From contig WPIO01000008.1 in assembly GCA_009760855.2 (NCBI GenBank), forward strand, positions 515,001 through 579,000: a stretch of 64,000 nucleotides of DNA. Direction: 5' to 3'. Source of the stretch: Cristatella mucedo (lineage: Eukaryota > Bryozoa > Phylactolaemata > Cristatellidae). Positions 13,612-25,735 of this stretch are shown piece by piece. The notes beneath the pieces were generated by a model, which had not been told where the DNA came from, did no database searches, and saw only the letters and a program-made list of their open reading frames with translations. The position numbers were made by a program, and so were the translations under genes. Each line of letters opens with the position of its first letter. Positions within the stretch are counted from its first letter, which is position 1.

Positions 13612-13637
13612 TAGTCCAGCTACACGCTTAGGATGTC

Positions 13638-14087
13638 CTATGAGCAGCAGTTCAATTTTATCGCCGTTGAGTTTAAAGAAAGTTGCGGATATCCGAGATT
13701 GAATGTCGGCAAGGCAAGCATCCAGTTAATTTGTCGCTGCAGCAGATTCCGACTATTTAAATGAACAATGCAGCCACAGTAGCGTCTGCGCAAGAAAGAT
13801 AACCCTGAACGACTTTTCTCAGAGGTTGAGTATAAATGGAGAGCAGAAAAGGACCGAGGACGGGCCCTTGGGTGACTGACTCCATAGGTGACCGGTCTGG
13901 TAGATGAGACCTGACCCCTACACGACACGGATTGAACACGGTCTAGTAAGTACGATTTTAAACCACGCCAGCGCTTCGTCTGCCAGACAGATCGTTGTAC
14001 TTGGTCATTAAAGTAGGATGTTGTGATCAATGGTGTCGAAAGCAGCCGACAGTTTAATCTAGCAGCGCTAGGGCACGTGACATTCAC
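13638..14087 (-). pseudogene. LINE-2 reverse transcriptase remnant
   Basis: Two frames must be combined. One gives LKSYLLDRVQSVSCRGQVSS (RT region before motif B). The other gives SVTQGPVLGPFLLSIYTQPL (motif B) and CADATVAALF in place of the catalytic YADDTQLYL. The catalytic aspartate pair is lost and a frameshift separates the blocks. Non-functional. Confidence 0.85.
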
Positions 14088-14160
14088 GCCATCGTTGCTG
14101 CACAGTATGTGATTGTTAACGCGGAGGAGAGCGGTTTCAGTGGAGTGCTGCAGCTTATGA

Positions 14161-14325
14161 ATAATAATAAATAAATAATTCGTTTGTATAGTGCCCTAAG
14201 ACTGCTCAATCTCTATTCAGCCGCTTCCCATATGCCGCGGGGCTTGAGCCGATGACCTTGGCCAGACCTTAGTCAGGGCGAGCATTTTAACCGTCATCAT
14301 TTTAACCGTCATTGTAACCAAGTCG
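14161..14325 (-). mobile_element. tRNA-derived SINE, family SINE-B
   Basis: In the minus direction a tRNA-like head (with gcccTGACTAAGGTCTGGCC, box B-like ggctcaagcccc) is followed by a LINE-1-type terminal block (ctgaatagagattgagcagt and gggcactatac) and an AT-rich tail at 14161-14180. The head is partly duplicated (tcattttaaccgtca twice). Confidence 0.75.
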
Positions 14326-16557
14326 GAAAACCCGAATTAGGGCTGTAGCGAGTGCGGCAAGCTCACTTGCGAAACTTTTCCAAGCAGAAGTCCAATGGGA
14401 AAGCAGTCGTCCTCGAGACGTATGGAGACGCCAGCCAAAAAGAAACGTTTAATGAGCGCACTTTAAATTGCATGCGACACAAGCAAAGGCGATCGTCAGC
14501 CGTCGCGCAGACCGTCGTCTACTCTCGTTGTCGTTCGCGCTTAGCGAGAATTAACGATGCCGCGATTATCAGATACGCTGCATCTCAGACGAAATAAGGC
14601 GCTTAATCTGTATTTACAGTTCGCCTTGCTCAATTCGCGGATTAATTGCCATAAGACCGTGTGCTATCGATCGCTGGTCTTTAGTCAGTAACGTGCTAGT
14701 TGCCAGCGCCTTAATCCACTCCAGGGAGAATCCACTCCGTTTGTGGATTGCATGCAGTCGCCGTCGTTCGGCGACGCTGGCCGCTCTTTGAACGAATATT
14801 TTGTCCAAGTGCAAAAGCTTCGCCGCTACAAGGGGTGTATGCACCTACTTCGACAGTACAAGCTACAAGTTTATTTGGAGCGGCAATGCATTCGGAAAAT
14901 GGACGACGCGCAACGACAAACAGCTTCTTATGCGAGTACGTGCATGACGACGTGCAAGAAAATCCTGAGCTAGCGTTGACCTTGACCTGTTTCGCGCTTA
15001 TTAGATCGCGCGCGTGCACTGCCGTCAGTAGCGCTAGCGCGTGCTGCCAGCACACAGCATCGACACGCGACCACTGAACGTGATTTTGAAGTTTATTCAG
15101 ATTTTATTTTATTTTATACATGTACATGTTATTCTATTTAACTTATTCGGATTTTGAAGCTTGACGCAACCTTAAGAATTGCACGCTTGAGAATCTCAAA
15201 CGTGCAATGGCGCGCGGCGGCGCTTGCGATGCCAGTGCCGTACAGTTCCGCTGAGCCTATTAATAGTCGAGCGAGACATAATTTTTCGTCTGCTACCTAC
15301 TCTGGTGGCCCAACGATTCCGACGGACAGAGAACGGTACAAGTGAGGAAGTGCTACAGGTATGTGTCGCTACCAAAGTCGGTAGGCGAACGCGTCTCGCA
15401 CGCGTTCTTTCAACTCTCTGAGATACGTTTAGTACGAACCATCAAAAATCTTTGCGTCTACGCCATATTCGGCACTTGAAGGAAGATAATATCTTCAAGT
15501 GAATCCACGACAAATTTCAGCAGCTACTGGCGAGCGCTCGCTGTCAAGTTTATGCAACGGCCGCATGCGCCCTCGCTTATGCGTTAGTCCATCAGCAGCT
15601 CAGTCATATTGAACGCTGTAATTCACAACTCGGCGAAAACGGGAACTCGTTGCGGATGATTTAGACTCCGCCGCGTTTGCTTATCAGTGGAAATATGAAC
15701 ACTTGTTGAGACGAGACAGTCGGAGAAGAGTGACCGAGGACGCGCTTCCGCCGAGTGCTTCCGCGAGCAGCAGCCGAAGTGATGCCGAATCGTCGAACGT
15801 TCGAGAAATTGACTGACCGTGCAGGCTTCGTCTCCTTTCTCCGGTCTCGTAGATTGCGGCGCGCGTTCGCCGGGGACTTGCCACCATCGAGGCCAAGCAA
15901 ACGCGCGCCGCAGCTCGTTTGTCCGCTATGACCAGCGCTCTTAAAGCTCGCGGAGATAGATGCGAATGCATCTCCGCGAGCTTTACTCGTGCCTAACGGG
16001 GGATTTTACTTTTTACGCAACCCTGCGCGATGGCTAAGCTCTGCTTTAGCCTTTAACTATCAGTGCAGAGAGGCAGAAAAGATGCTGTGCTTGTTTGCCA
16101 CGGGCCGCGTGTTTGAGTCGATTCGTAGAGCTCCAAGACAACAGGTCGGTGGATAGTGAGCAAAATCCCGAAGCAATACATGGGACGTGCTGCAGTGAGT
16201 AATTATAATGTGCCAGGTGAAAGCCTTACTCAGAAAATATATGTTTCTCTATTGAAGCCTTTAGGTTTAGGCTTTAGATGCTACAACGCCGTGATTTTTT
16301 AAGTACTCCCACCAGGGTTCATTCGTTGAGGCGGCATGTACATTTTCCCGGCCAGCTGAGCTTTTGCTTGTTATAGTCGAGGTCCTGCACTGCTTTTGTA
16401 CAGCCAGAAAACAGTATGCTTATGGTAAATTATGATACTTTGATATTGCTTATTAGTTGACTAGTAAAATGTCTCGGCAGTTAAACTGAGTATCCTGTAT
16501 GGTAGTCTCGAAGTCAGGCTTTACATGAAAATCCCTCGTTCGAAGGCCTGAGGATAT
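14326..16557. other. Intergenic DNA with a GC-rich island at 15.5-16.0 kb
   Basis: No protein family recognised. Frames of 109 and 114 codons overlap on opposite strands at 14.7-15.1 kb without motifs. A moderately CpG-rich patch at 15.5-16.0 kb contains a perfect inverted repeat. Confidence 0.5.
15943..15984. repeat. Perfect inverted repeat, 15-bp arms
   Basis: aaagctcgcggagat (15943-15957) and atctccgcgagcttt (15970-15984) are exact reverse complements around a 12-base spacer. The spacer itself can pair (agatgcgaatgcat), giving a longer hairpin with a small bulge. Confidence 0.95.
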
Positions 16558-16625
16558 GATAATAATAATAGTAATAATATCAATACACTTCTAGCCCCCT
16601 AAGACAACTAAAGCTAGGTTGGTGG
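16558..16625 (-). mobile_element. LINE-1-type tail remnant
   Basis: An (ATA)n run followed by caatacacttctagccccct aagacaactaaagctag resembles a degraded LINE-1 terminal block in reverse. Short and diverged. Confidence 0.5.
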
Positions 16626-16814
16626 ACCTCAGTCGCCCAAAGCCGAAGCGCGAACTTGGCGTCTTTTACTGCGAGTCAAGCGGCTAGGGGGGATTAATCC
16701 AAAATATCCTTCTCGGGAGACCCTTGCCGAGCTGGGTAAGAGCGATCGGTGAGTCTGCAAATCCGCCGTCGCACCTGACTAAGTTTTAGAGCTAATCACT
16801 CCACATAGTCGGCA

Positions 16815-17280
16815 TTGTTTCGGGTGTACAACGACCTACTTAGGAATGCAGACGTGGGTAGAGTATCTCTGCTTGTCTTGCTTGATCTTTCGGCTGCTTT
16901 TGATACTATCGCTCACCTAGTCCTTCTAGAGCGCCTCTCATCTTGCCTGTGCATCACTGGCACTGCTCTGCAGTGGTTCACGTCCTATCTCAGTGGGAGA
17001 TTCCAGAATATTGATGTGAACGGACAAAGATCGTCCGAGATACCTCTGAAATATGGGGTATCTCAAGGCTCCGTGTTTGCTCCGGTTCTTTTCATGGTTT
17101 ATACCCTTCCTCTTGCCGATGTGATTGCCAATCGCAATCTAGGCTTTCCCTTCTATGCAGATAACACTCAGTTGTACCTTTGCTTGATCCATCCCAGCCC
17201 CCAGCACCTTGAATTCTCTCAACTCACTTGCTGCATGTATTGATGACATCAGCGAACGGATGGCAGTAAATTTCCTTAAA
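16815..17280 (+). pseudogene. LINE-1 reverse transcriptase fragment
   Basis: An open frame of 142 codons covers RT palm blocks. Motif A is LLVLLDLSAAFDT, followed by LQWFTSYLSGRFQNIDVNGQ; motif B is YGVSQGSVFAPVLFMVYTLPL (the usual form is PQGSVLGP); motif C is FYADNTQLYL. The second catalytic aspartate of YADD is replaced by asparagine, so the enzyme would be inactive. It continues in another frame to about 17280, where a LINE-2 3' end interrupts it. Confidence 0.93.
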
Positions 17281-17284
17281 TTGA

Positions 17285-17600
17285 ACGACAATGTAATGTA
17301 TCTCCATCTGTAACTCCAAAGCAATAAAGACTATTCGGGTGTTACTCAGGAGAGTTTTGTATAGCACACTCACAGCCTAAGAGGCTTTCGGTACTCATTC
17401 GGTAGCCAACAGACTTCGTCTCACGAAACAAAGAGAAAGTGGGAAGCATAGCGAGTCAGGAGAGCAGTTGAGGTAATGAGTAGCATGGAAGTAGCAGCTC
17501 GGGACCGCTGAAAAGGATAAGCCATAGCCGGAAGCAAGAGGATGGTTGTTGCGTAAGAATTGTGGAAGCGAGTTCCACAGTCTAGGACCTGCAGAGCTAA
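17285..17600 (-). mobile_element. LINE-2 3' end nested in LINE-1
   Basis: On the plus strand it begins atgtaatgtatctccatctg (reverse of the LINE-2 terminus) and runs to gacctgcagagctaaag. The LINE-1 sense reading stops at ttgaacgacaa and resumes at taccaacttaccagttatgg, which are adjacent in the uninterrupted copy near 8720-8740. Confidence 0.88.
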
Positions 17601-17602
17601 AG

Positions 17603-18215
17603 CTACCAACTTACCAGTTATGGGCGAACCAAGTGTGATTCAGAAATTGAAAAAGCTGATGCTCAAAATTGGCCATGCTCACAATCGGCTCTGTCAGCAT
17701 GTCTCCTGTCGAATCTGCACAAAATCTGTCATGTTCCAAAGTGACCTTTCGTTAGACGACCACATCAGCGCTCCACAGTCAAATCTGCCTTCTTTCAGCT
17801 GCATAACGTTGCTAAAATTCGGGCTTGTTTAGATAGGGGTACCACATTCAAGTTTATCCATGCATTTGTGATAACCAGTCTTGACTTCTGTAACTTGCTG
17901 CTGGCTCGCCAACCGGACTGTGCAATCAGGCGCTTACAGATGGTGCAAAACTCTGCAGCTAGGCTTGTCTGTCACGAGCGTTGCAGTTGCCACATCACGC
18001 CACTTCTCACCTACGTGCACTGTCTATCATTCAAGCAAAGCATCGACTTCAAAGCATTGGTCACTCACTTTTAGGTCCCTTCATTCTTTGGCTCCAGTCT
18101 ACCTAGCAGATCTGCTGCCGTACCAGGCCAAGCATCGTACCACCACCTTTTCGGACTCCAACTGTTTACCAATACCTCGTACACACCTAAAATCCTTTGG
18201 ATCTCTCGTCGAGGA
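17603..18215 (+). mobile_element. LINE-1 C-terminal region, continuation
   Basis: It continues the element broken at 17280. Visible blocks are SDLSLDD (17740), [42 protein letters not shown], the PLLTYVHCLSFKQSIDFKAL block and SLHSLAPVYLADLLPYQAKHRTT in a second frame. The match ends near 18215 (tttggatctc) before the 3' UTR, so the 3' end is missing. Confidence 0.88.
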
Positions 18216-18869
18216 CCGCACGCCGTTGCCACTCGAGGTTGCTGAGAGAGTGCTAGGAGCTGAGACTCGATCGTGCCACCGCTTCTGCGTCTGCGAGCAT
18301 CGCTCGGCAGAGGCCGAGAGCGGAGCCCGAGAGAGCCCCGGCTTCCAATGGTGGTGGTGATGATAAGCAAAAATTGAACAAAAAATCTAGGATTCGTTGC
18401 AGTGCGTCCCTCCGGAGTGCAGCTGCTTGGCCGTGAGTCGCCGGGCACCGTCCTGCCACCGACATAGTCTCTGAGGAACGTCGGAGGCACTGCTAGGCGA
18501 TGGCGGTCGAGCTGCAGTACTGCCACGCCTCCTCAAGTCCTCTGCGTTCGGTTTGGGGCCAGCTCGGGTAAGCCCTCTCGCGCCCCTCCCCCACCCCGAA
18601 GCTCAGTCCACTCTGCCCCCTATTAGCAAGCATGTTGTTCGCTGGGCTGTCTGGCTGCTCTCCTGCGAGGCCAAGTAGACAGGATCAGGTCTATTCAAAT
18701 CTGCATAAATCTGCATGCAGCAGCAGGTCTAAAATCGAATGGCTCACCCACTCAGCTTCCTTTTCCGGGGACCTAACCGAGCTGATGTGCTCGGTTAGGT
18801 CACTGTCCTCCGGGCGTAACCTCCGAGTGCACTTGCCATGCAGCAGACATCTTCTAGGTCGCTGTAGAT
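18216..18869. other. Intergenic DNA, GC-rich, with a hairpin
   Basis: No gene recognised. Contains the 13-bp-arm hairpin at 18770-18801. Confidence 0.5.
18770..18801. repeat. Inverted repeat, 13-bp arms
   Basis: gacctaaccgagc (18770-18782) and gctcggttaggtc (18789-18801) are exact reverse complements with a 6-base loop tgatgt. Confidence 0.93.
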
Positions 18870-21394
<2,525 letters not shown>

Positions 21395-21476
21395 TATAAA
21401 GTGTCAAGAAAGAGATTGAGTTCTCTGGGGGCGCTATATCACATGCATTATTGTTATTGTTATTGTTATTATTAAA
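21395..21476 (+). mobile_element. LINE-1 terminal stem-loop and tail
   Basis: ataaagtgtcaagaaagaga ttgagttctctgggggcgct is the LINE-1 terminal block, followed by a (TTATTG)n/(ATT)n tail. Confidence 0.82.
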
Positions 21477-22330
21477 AGTTGGTACCATAGAGGGTCTGGA
21501 GGTGGTCTTGTTTCGACTTGATCTTCAAAATCATCGATGCGTTCCGCTGAGTATCCCTTTATGGTGCACTTCGAGCTCTTCATATGGGAATCAGATCATG
21601 AGGCAGCCAGCGGAAAAGGTAATAGCCGAAGGTTTGCATTCACGGGAAGTACTTAGCTGACGGCCATTTCCTACCTCCCTAACAAAGCGATTTTTCTCAC
21701 GGTCACTTCGGGGTGGAGCAAGTTGGAATCGAACCTTTAAGGAAAGCTGACCGTCTAAACTTGTTACAAGAAGTAAGACCGAAGCAGGAAGCAAGCATGA
21801 CAGATATAGGATAGAAGCAAGGCGGTCCGTGTACGCTCGGTTTAGAAGCAATTAAGCAGGCGGTCTGCAATTATCGGACACCTCTGACGTCATTGCCTAC
21901 ATCCGGCGTAGGATCTGTTCCTCCGAACGGTGACGTCGAGCCGCTCTTCGAAGCCACCACCATATGGTCTCGCGTCGAAAGTCATTAAGCAGTTGATCCG
22001 TGCGATTCGTTGCCTTGAGGACAGGCTGACTTTTCATCGACTTCGAGCTGAGGCTATTAACTTAGTTGTCGACGGTGGCATCGACCGGCCTCTTCACGAG
22101 ATGGGATCTGTCCACTACTTTGTGCTAGCGAGAGCTGGACTGTCGCCATTTAGTTCGAGCCTGGTCGGATGTCTGGCTAGAAGCGCCATAGCTTGAAAGG
22201 GGAGAGAAGCGATACAATTTTATTCGAGCTCAGGATTGTTAAGCCTGGTGTGGTCATGATGAATGTTCCTACGAAGTGCCTGCTCATTGTGAATGACGTG
22301 GACGATGCCAAGCTGATAAATAGATGGTTG
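21477..22330. other. Intergenic DNA, nothing recognised
   Basis: Short frames only. The 88-codon plus frame at 21930 has no motif. Confidence 0.45.
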
Positions 22331-22860
22331 ACGGTAATAATAGTAATAGAAATAATAAAATAAGTGTTTGGTCTCCTAAGGTATGAGTGTATCCCTAGAA
22401 GAGCTAAGTTTCTTTCTGGGGCACTTTGCATATCATGGAAAGGAAGCATGTCAACTGATTAGTGAAAATAGCTTGTACAATTTTAGCACTCGCGAAAGCA
22501 CTTAAAGCACAACTCACATTGACGAAGCATTTGCTATTAGGAGCAGGTGAGGTTTTAGCTTTCTTTAAACGTCTAGTCGGGTGATGCCGTGATCTCAGTT
22601 GGGTACGGCTTTGAGTGCACAGAACCAGAAGGCGAAATCTCGCAAATTTTTAATTTGCTCATAGAGGCAGAGCTAAGCGAAGAGAGAATAACGTGCTGAT
22701 GGTACAGAGGAGTAAATATTTCTGATCGGTCCAGGCCCGAGCAAGAGTATGAGGGAACCTGGCAGTGAGTGACAGGACCTAGGCTCGTCGATTCGTGCCT
22801 TGATGGAGAGCCAAAGCAGGCTGGAGGAACGTTGGTAATCATCGTCGACTCCGATAATTC
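22331..22860 (-). mobile_element. LINE-1 3' fragment, strongly diverged
   Basis: In reverse it runs from an (ATA)n-like tail and a degraded terminal block (ctaagtttctttctggggca) through a 3' UTR with internal deletions to C-terminal region remnants (cttgatggagagccaaagca matches the 'ttgactggtagccagtgcag' part of younger copies). Confidence 0.7.
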
Positions 22861-23240
22861 CGCCAACAAATTCGGTTTCTCCGGCGGTTGGTTCTATTAT
22901 AAATCTCCAGTTGCTATCAGTAAGGAGATGCAGAGCGAAAGTGAAGCATGCATGCCTTGTCGCAGCTGCAAACCTCGCCATCGTGCTCCTTTTATGCTGG
23001 CATAAAATGTGATCGAAGCAAGGCGCCATCATATGGAGTGTATCGCAAGTATGTTGAGCAATTCTTGCTTAAAATTACACCGTTTGTTTATTGTACACGT
23101 GGTGGAAGGCCAAACTTGTGATTTTAAATAAGTACTAAAATGTCTTAGAAATTAAAATACAACCACGAAAAAACCAGAAGAGCAATGCAGAAAAAGTCCA
23201 TAGCTCCTGAAGAAGCGTTTCCGGGTACTGTGCGTGTGTA

Positions 23241-23276
<36 letters not shown>

Positions 23277-24744
23277 AATTGTGTGTGTGCTCGTGTGTGC
23301 GTATGTGCATGCGAGAATGAGACGCTGCGAGTTATTTGTCAGATAATCAGCGAAATTAACTTAGGCCACTAAAGTCTTCGTAGGATCGCCGAGCGGGTCG
23401 ACGACCGAAGGGTTCGTCTCTAAGAGTGTGACAAACTTGCTCCAACACCACATCTCATAGACAGTGCGTCCGCCTCGAAGTTGGTGTTTGTCAATCGCCA
23501 CGCTGGCAAAAGAATGTGCTCAAAATCAACTTTTCTAACATATGGCTAGGCAAAATTTTACCGCAGATATTGCCAGAGTAATGGAAAACTGACCGCTCGA
23601 CCGCCGATCCACGCAGTTGCTCCACTCAGTGAGTACCTTAAGGGGGAATGTCGAATTAATCGATCACCACTTCCGCTCCCACATGAGCTGGCTTTTACTA
23701 CTGCAATGTCATTGCAAATCGTGGTGGTACTGGAATGTTATAAACTTAACAGCAGGAACGTGGAGCTAGGCAGAAAAGAATTTTATTTCGAGAAGTTTTG
23801 CTCTATAATTTAATAGGGTAATTGTCGAGTACTTACACAACATTTCCACCAGCTTCGACGAGCCTCTGGTTGAGCTTCAAGCGCTCACTCGCTTTTCAGT
23901 TCTAGCCAGCGACAAGAGCGAACCTATCGGTGCCTTTAAGCGGGTGGTGAAAAAATAACGATAAACAAATAAAAATGAAATAAAATAAATAACCAGGGGA
24001 GCTGCCGGAGAAGAGCCGCTTTTCGAATGCAGTCGGTAGTTTAGCGACATGCTCTAACTCGCTTTCCAACATATGCAAAGTTCCTAGAACGAGATGTTGT
24101 TCTGTTTGGGCGAAATAAAAATGTCCGATTACTGTTTTGGTCATTATCCTGTATACACCGGGACGTCTATGTGATCTAGTAGTTGGCGAGGTAATCTGTG
24201 GAGGCTGAGGTCTTAAGCTGGAATCTTGGTGTCCAGTAGAACGCTTTCGTCGGAAATCGCCACAACCTGGCTGTCTGCCATAAAGGACGGACGTCAGGGC
24301 GGCAGTTCGAACTTCTGGCTGAAAGCACCCTCGAAGCCAGTCCAAATGGTCTGACTCACGTGTGAACAAGGTCGCAGGATGCATCATCTTATATAATTAT
24401 TTACACATTGACAGATATGCATTTATAATATATAGTTATATAAGAATCTACACATAATGGCTCAGGTTTATCCATACTTAAGCTGTATTGCATTTACACT
24501 GTCTCAGGCCGCTACAAGCGTGAGCGAACGATCCTGAGGTAATTAATTCTGCGACACGAGCGATCCTCACTAAGCTCGTCGTCGCTTTTAGCCTCGAATT
24601 TTTTTCACCGACGTAGTCCTGCAGAGTGCTTATAATGAACGACGTGCGATTTGTAAACACTTCCTCCATAGAAGCTCGGATTCCGCTAGTCCAAAACTGT
24701 GCAAATAGAGTTTTCCATTTCGCACTCAAAACCTGGACGTCTTT
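22861..24744. other. Intergenic DNA, nothing recognised
   Basis: Contains one (GT)n run at about 23240-23271. A 161-codon minus frame (23902-24387) and a 203-codon minus frame (24478-25089) show no family motif. The second runs through retroelement remnants and a minisatellite. Confidence 0.5.
23240..23271. repeat. (GT)n microsatellite
   Basis: About 16 GT dinucleotides, followed by further GTGT-rich sequence to 23310. Confidence 0.97.
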
Positions 24745-24940
24745 CTTCGGTGGTGCGGTAGCCAACAGACTACTGCAAACGCAAAACGAAAGTGAGTCGC
24801 ACAGCTGAGAGTCACGGTGGCAGTCAAGGAAGTAAGTAGCACGGGAGTCACGATGGCAGTCAAGGAAGTAAGTAGCGCGGGAGTCACGATGGCAGTCAAG
24901 GAAGTAAGTAGCACGGAAGTAGTTGCTCACGATGGCCGGA
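24745..24940 (-). mobile_element. LINE-2 3' region remnant with internal minisatellite
   Basis: The plus text cggtagccaacagactactg ... aacgaaagtgagtcg matches the LINE-2 3' region seen at 17400-17450 in the same orientation. The part corresponding to gcagttgaggtaatgagtag has been amplified into 36-base units. Confidence 0.65.
24809..24916. repeat. 36-bp minisatellite, 3 copies
   Basis: Three consecutive 36-base units beginning gagtcacggtggcagtcaag differ at only two positions. On the minus strand they would read as a 12-residue repeat, RATYFLDCHRDS. A second, 13-base repeat (ccggtaaggatgg, two to three units) follows at about 24955-24995. Confidence 0.95.
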
Positions 24941-25015
24941 AAGGATGTACATGTACCGGTAAGGATGGCCGGTAAGGATGGCCGGAAAGGATGTGTGCGG
25001 TATAGAGAATACGCA

Positions 25016-25090
25016 CACGTTTTACCCGAGGCTCTTTCGTAACACCCATGTGACTTTGTGGAGTTACAGACGGAGATACATACATACATT
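25016..25090 (+). mobile_element. LINE-2 3' terminus
   Basis: cgtaacacccatgtgacttt gtggagttacagacggagat followed by acatacatacatt is the LINE-2 terminal hairpin and tail, in plus orientation. Confidence 0.82.
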
Positions 25091-25735
25091 CATGACGCCA
25101 CTTCTGTCGGAGCTTCGCTGGCTTCCCGTCAGGCATCGAATCGAATTCTTCAAGATGCTGATCCAGTAGTCTAGCTTGCAGGTCACTTCACTCTTGCACC
25201 GGCCTTGACCTGTTCTTGTTCTTCCAAAGCACCGTCGCACCACCAGTAATACTCAGCATCTAGTCATTTCGCCGTCCCTCGCTAAATTGAAATTGAAAGC
25301 TGAGTTGAAATCTTTTAATGATCGAGCTCTCAGCTCGTATGCACCGAAAGTCTGGAACGCGCCTTTGGCTATGGTCACTAACCGGCAATTTACTTTCGTC
25401 ATTTAAGTCTCATCTAAAGATGCACCTGTTTCCCCTTGCCCTAGTGAGCTTATCCATTTGATTCGTTCCGGTGCACTTTGCATGCCTCCCTGTGTACGAT
25501 TCAGTCCACACTACTAGCTAGAGCTTCAACTAATCGGCTGACATTAATGTCTTCATGCCTGCTTTAGCGTGCTGGCCAAAGCGCGGTACTTGATTGCTCG
25601 ATTGCATGTTTGATGGCGTGCACGTCACTAAGCCATAGACATCAATTCTAAAGTAGCGAGTTGTAAAGTTAGAGATTAAGTCCTCATTGGGTGCTATAAA
25701 AATTGCTTATTATTATCACTATAATTATTAAAAAG
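25091..25735 (+). mobile_element. LINE-1-related subfamily, 3' part
   Basis: Begins CCACTTCTGTCGGAGCTTCG (P-L-L-S-E-L-R-W-L-P-V-R-H-R-I-E-F), the conserved C-terminal block, then LKSFNDRALSSYAPKVWN-like sequence with frameshifts. The end (gagattaagtcctcattggg tgctataaaaattg) is followed by an ATT-rich tail. The 3' UTR differs from the main LINE-1 family, so this is a separate subfamily. Confidence 0.83.

Larger units (their letters stand above)
12645..14090 (-). mobile_element. LINE-2 element, 5'-truncated (RT to 3' end)
   Basis: A second CR1/L2-like family. In sense it reads from a degraded RT core (FDTIDHNILL-like near 14035) through LNGDKIELLLIGHPKRVAGL, a degraded C-terminal region (VARLVYKSQRFDHVSPLLKK, then HGLAPSSLTEMLHQFQPPRA) and FLGLKTVGDRSF. 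Its 3' end is GTAAC...GTTAC followed by acagacggagatacattgca. The 3' terminus differs from LINE-1. Several frameshifts and stops. An ATT-rich insertion lies inside at 13549-13597. Confidence 0.85.

Noticed and set aside
24478-25089. 203-codon minus frame with a 12-residue repeat
   Set aside because: The frame crosses LINE-2 remnants and a minisatellite, and its first codons are the reverse of the LINE-2 terminus. No independent sign of coding.
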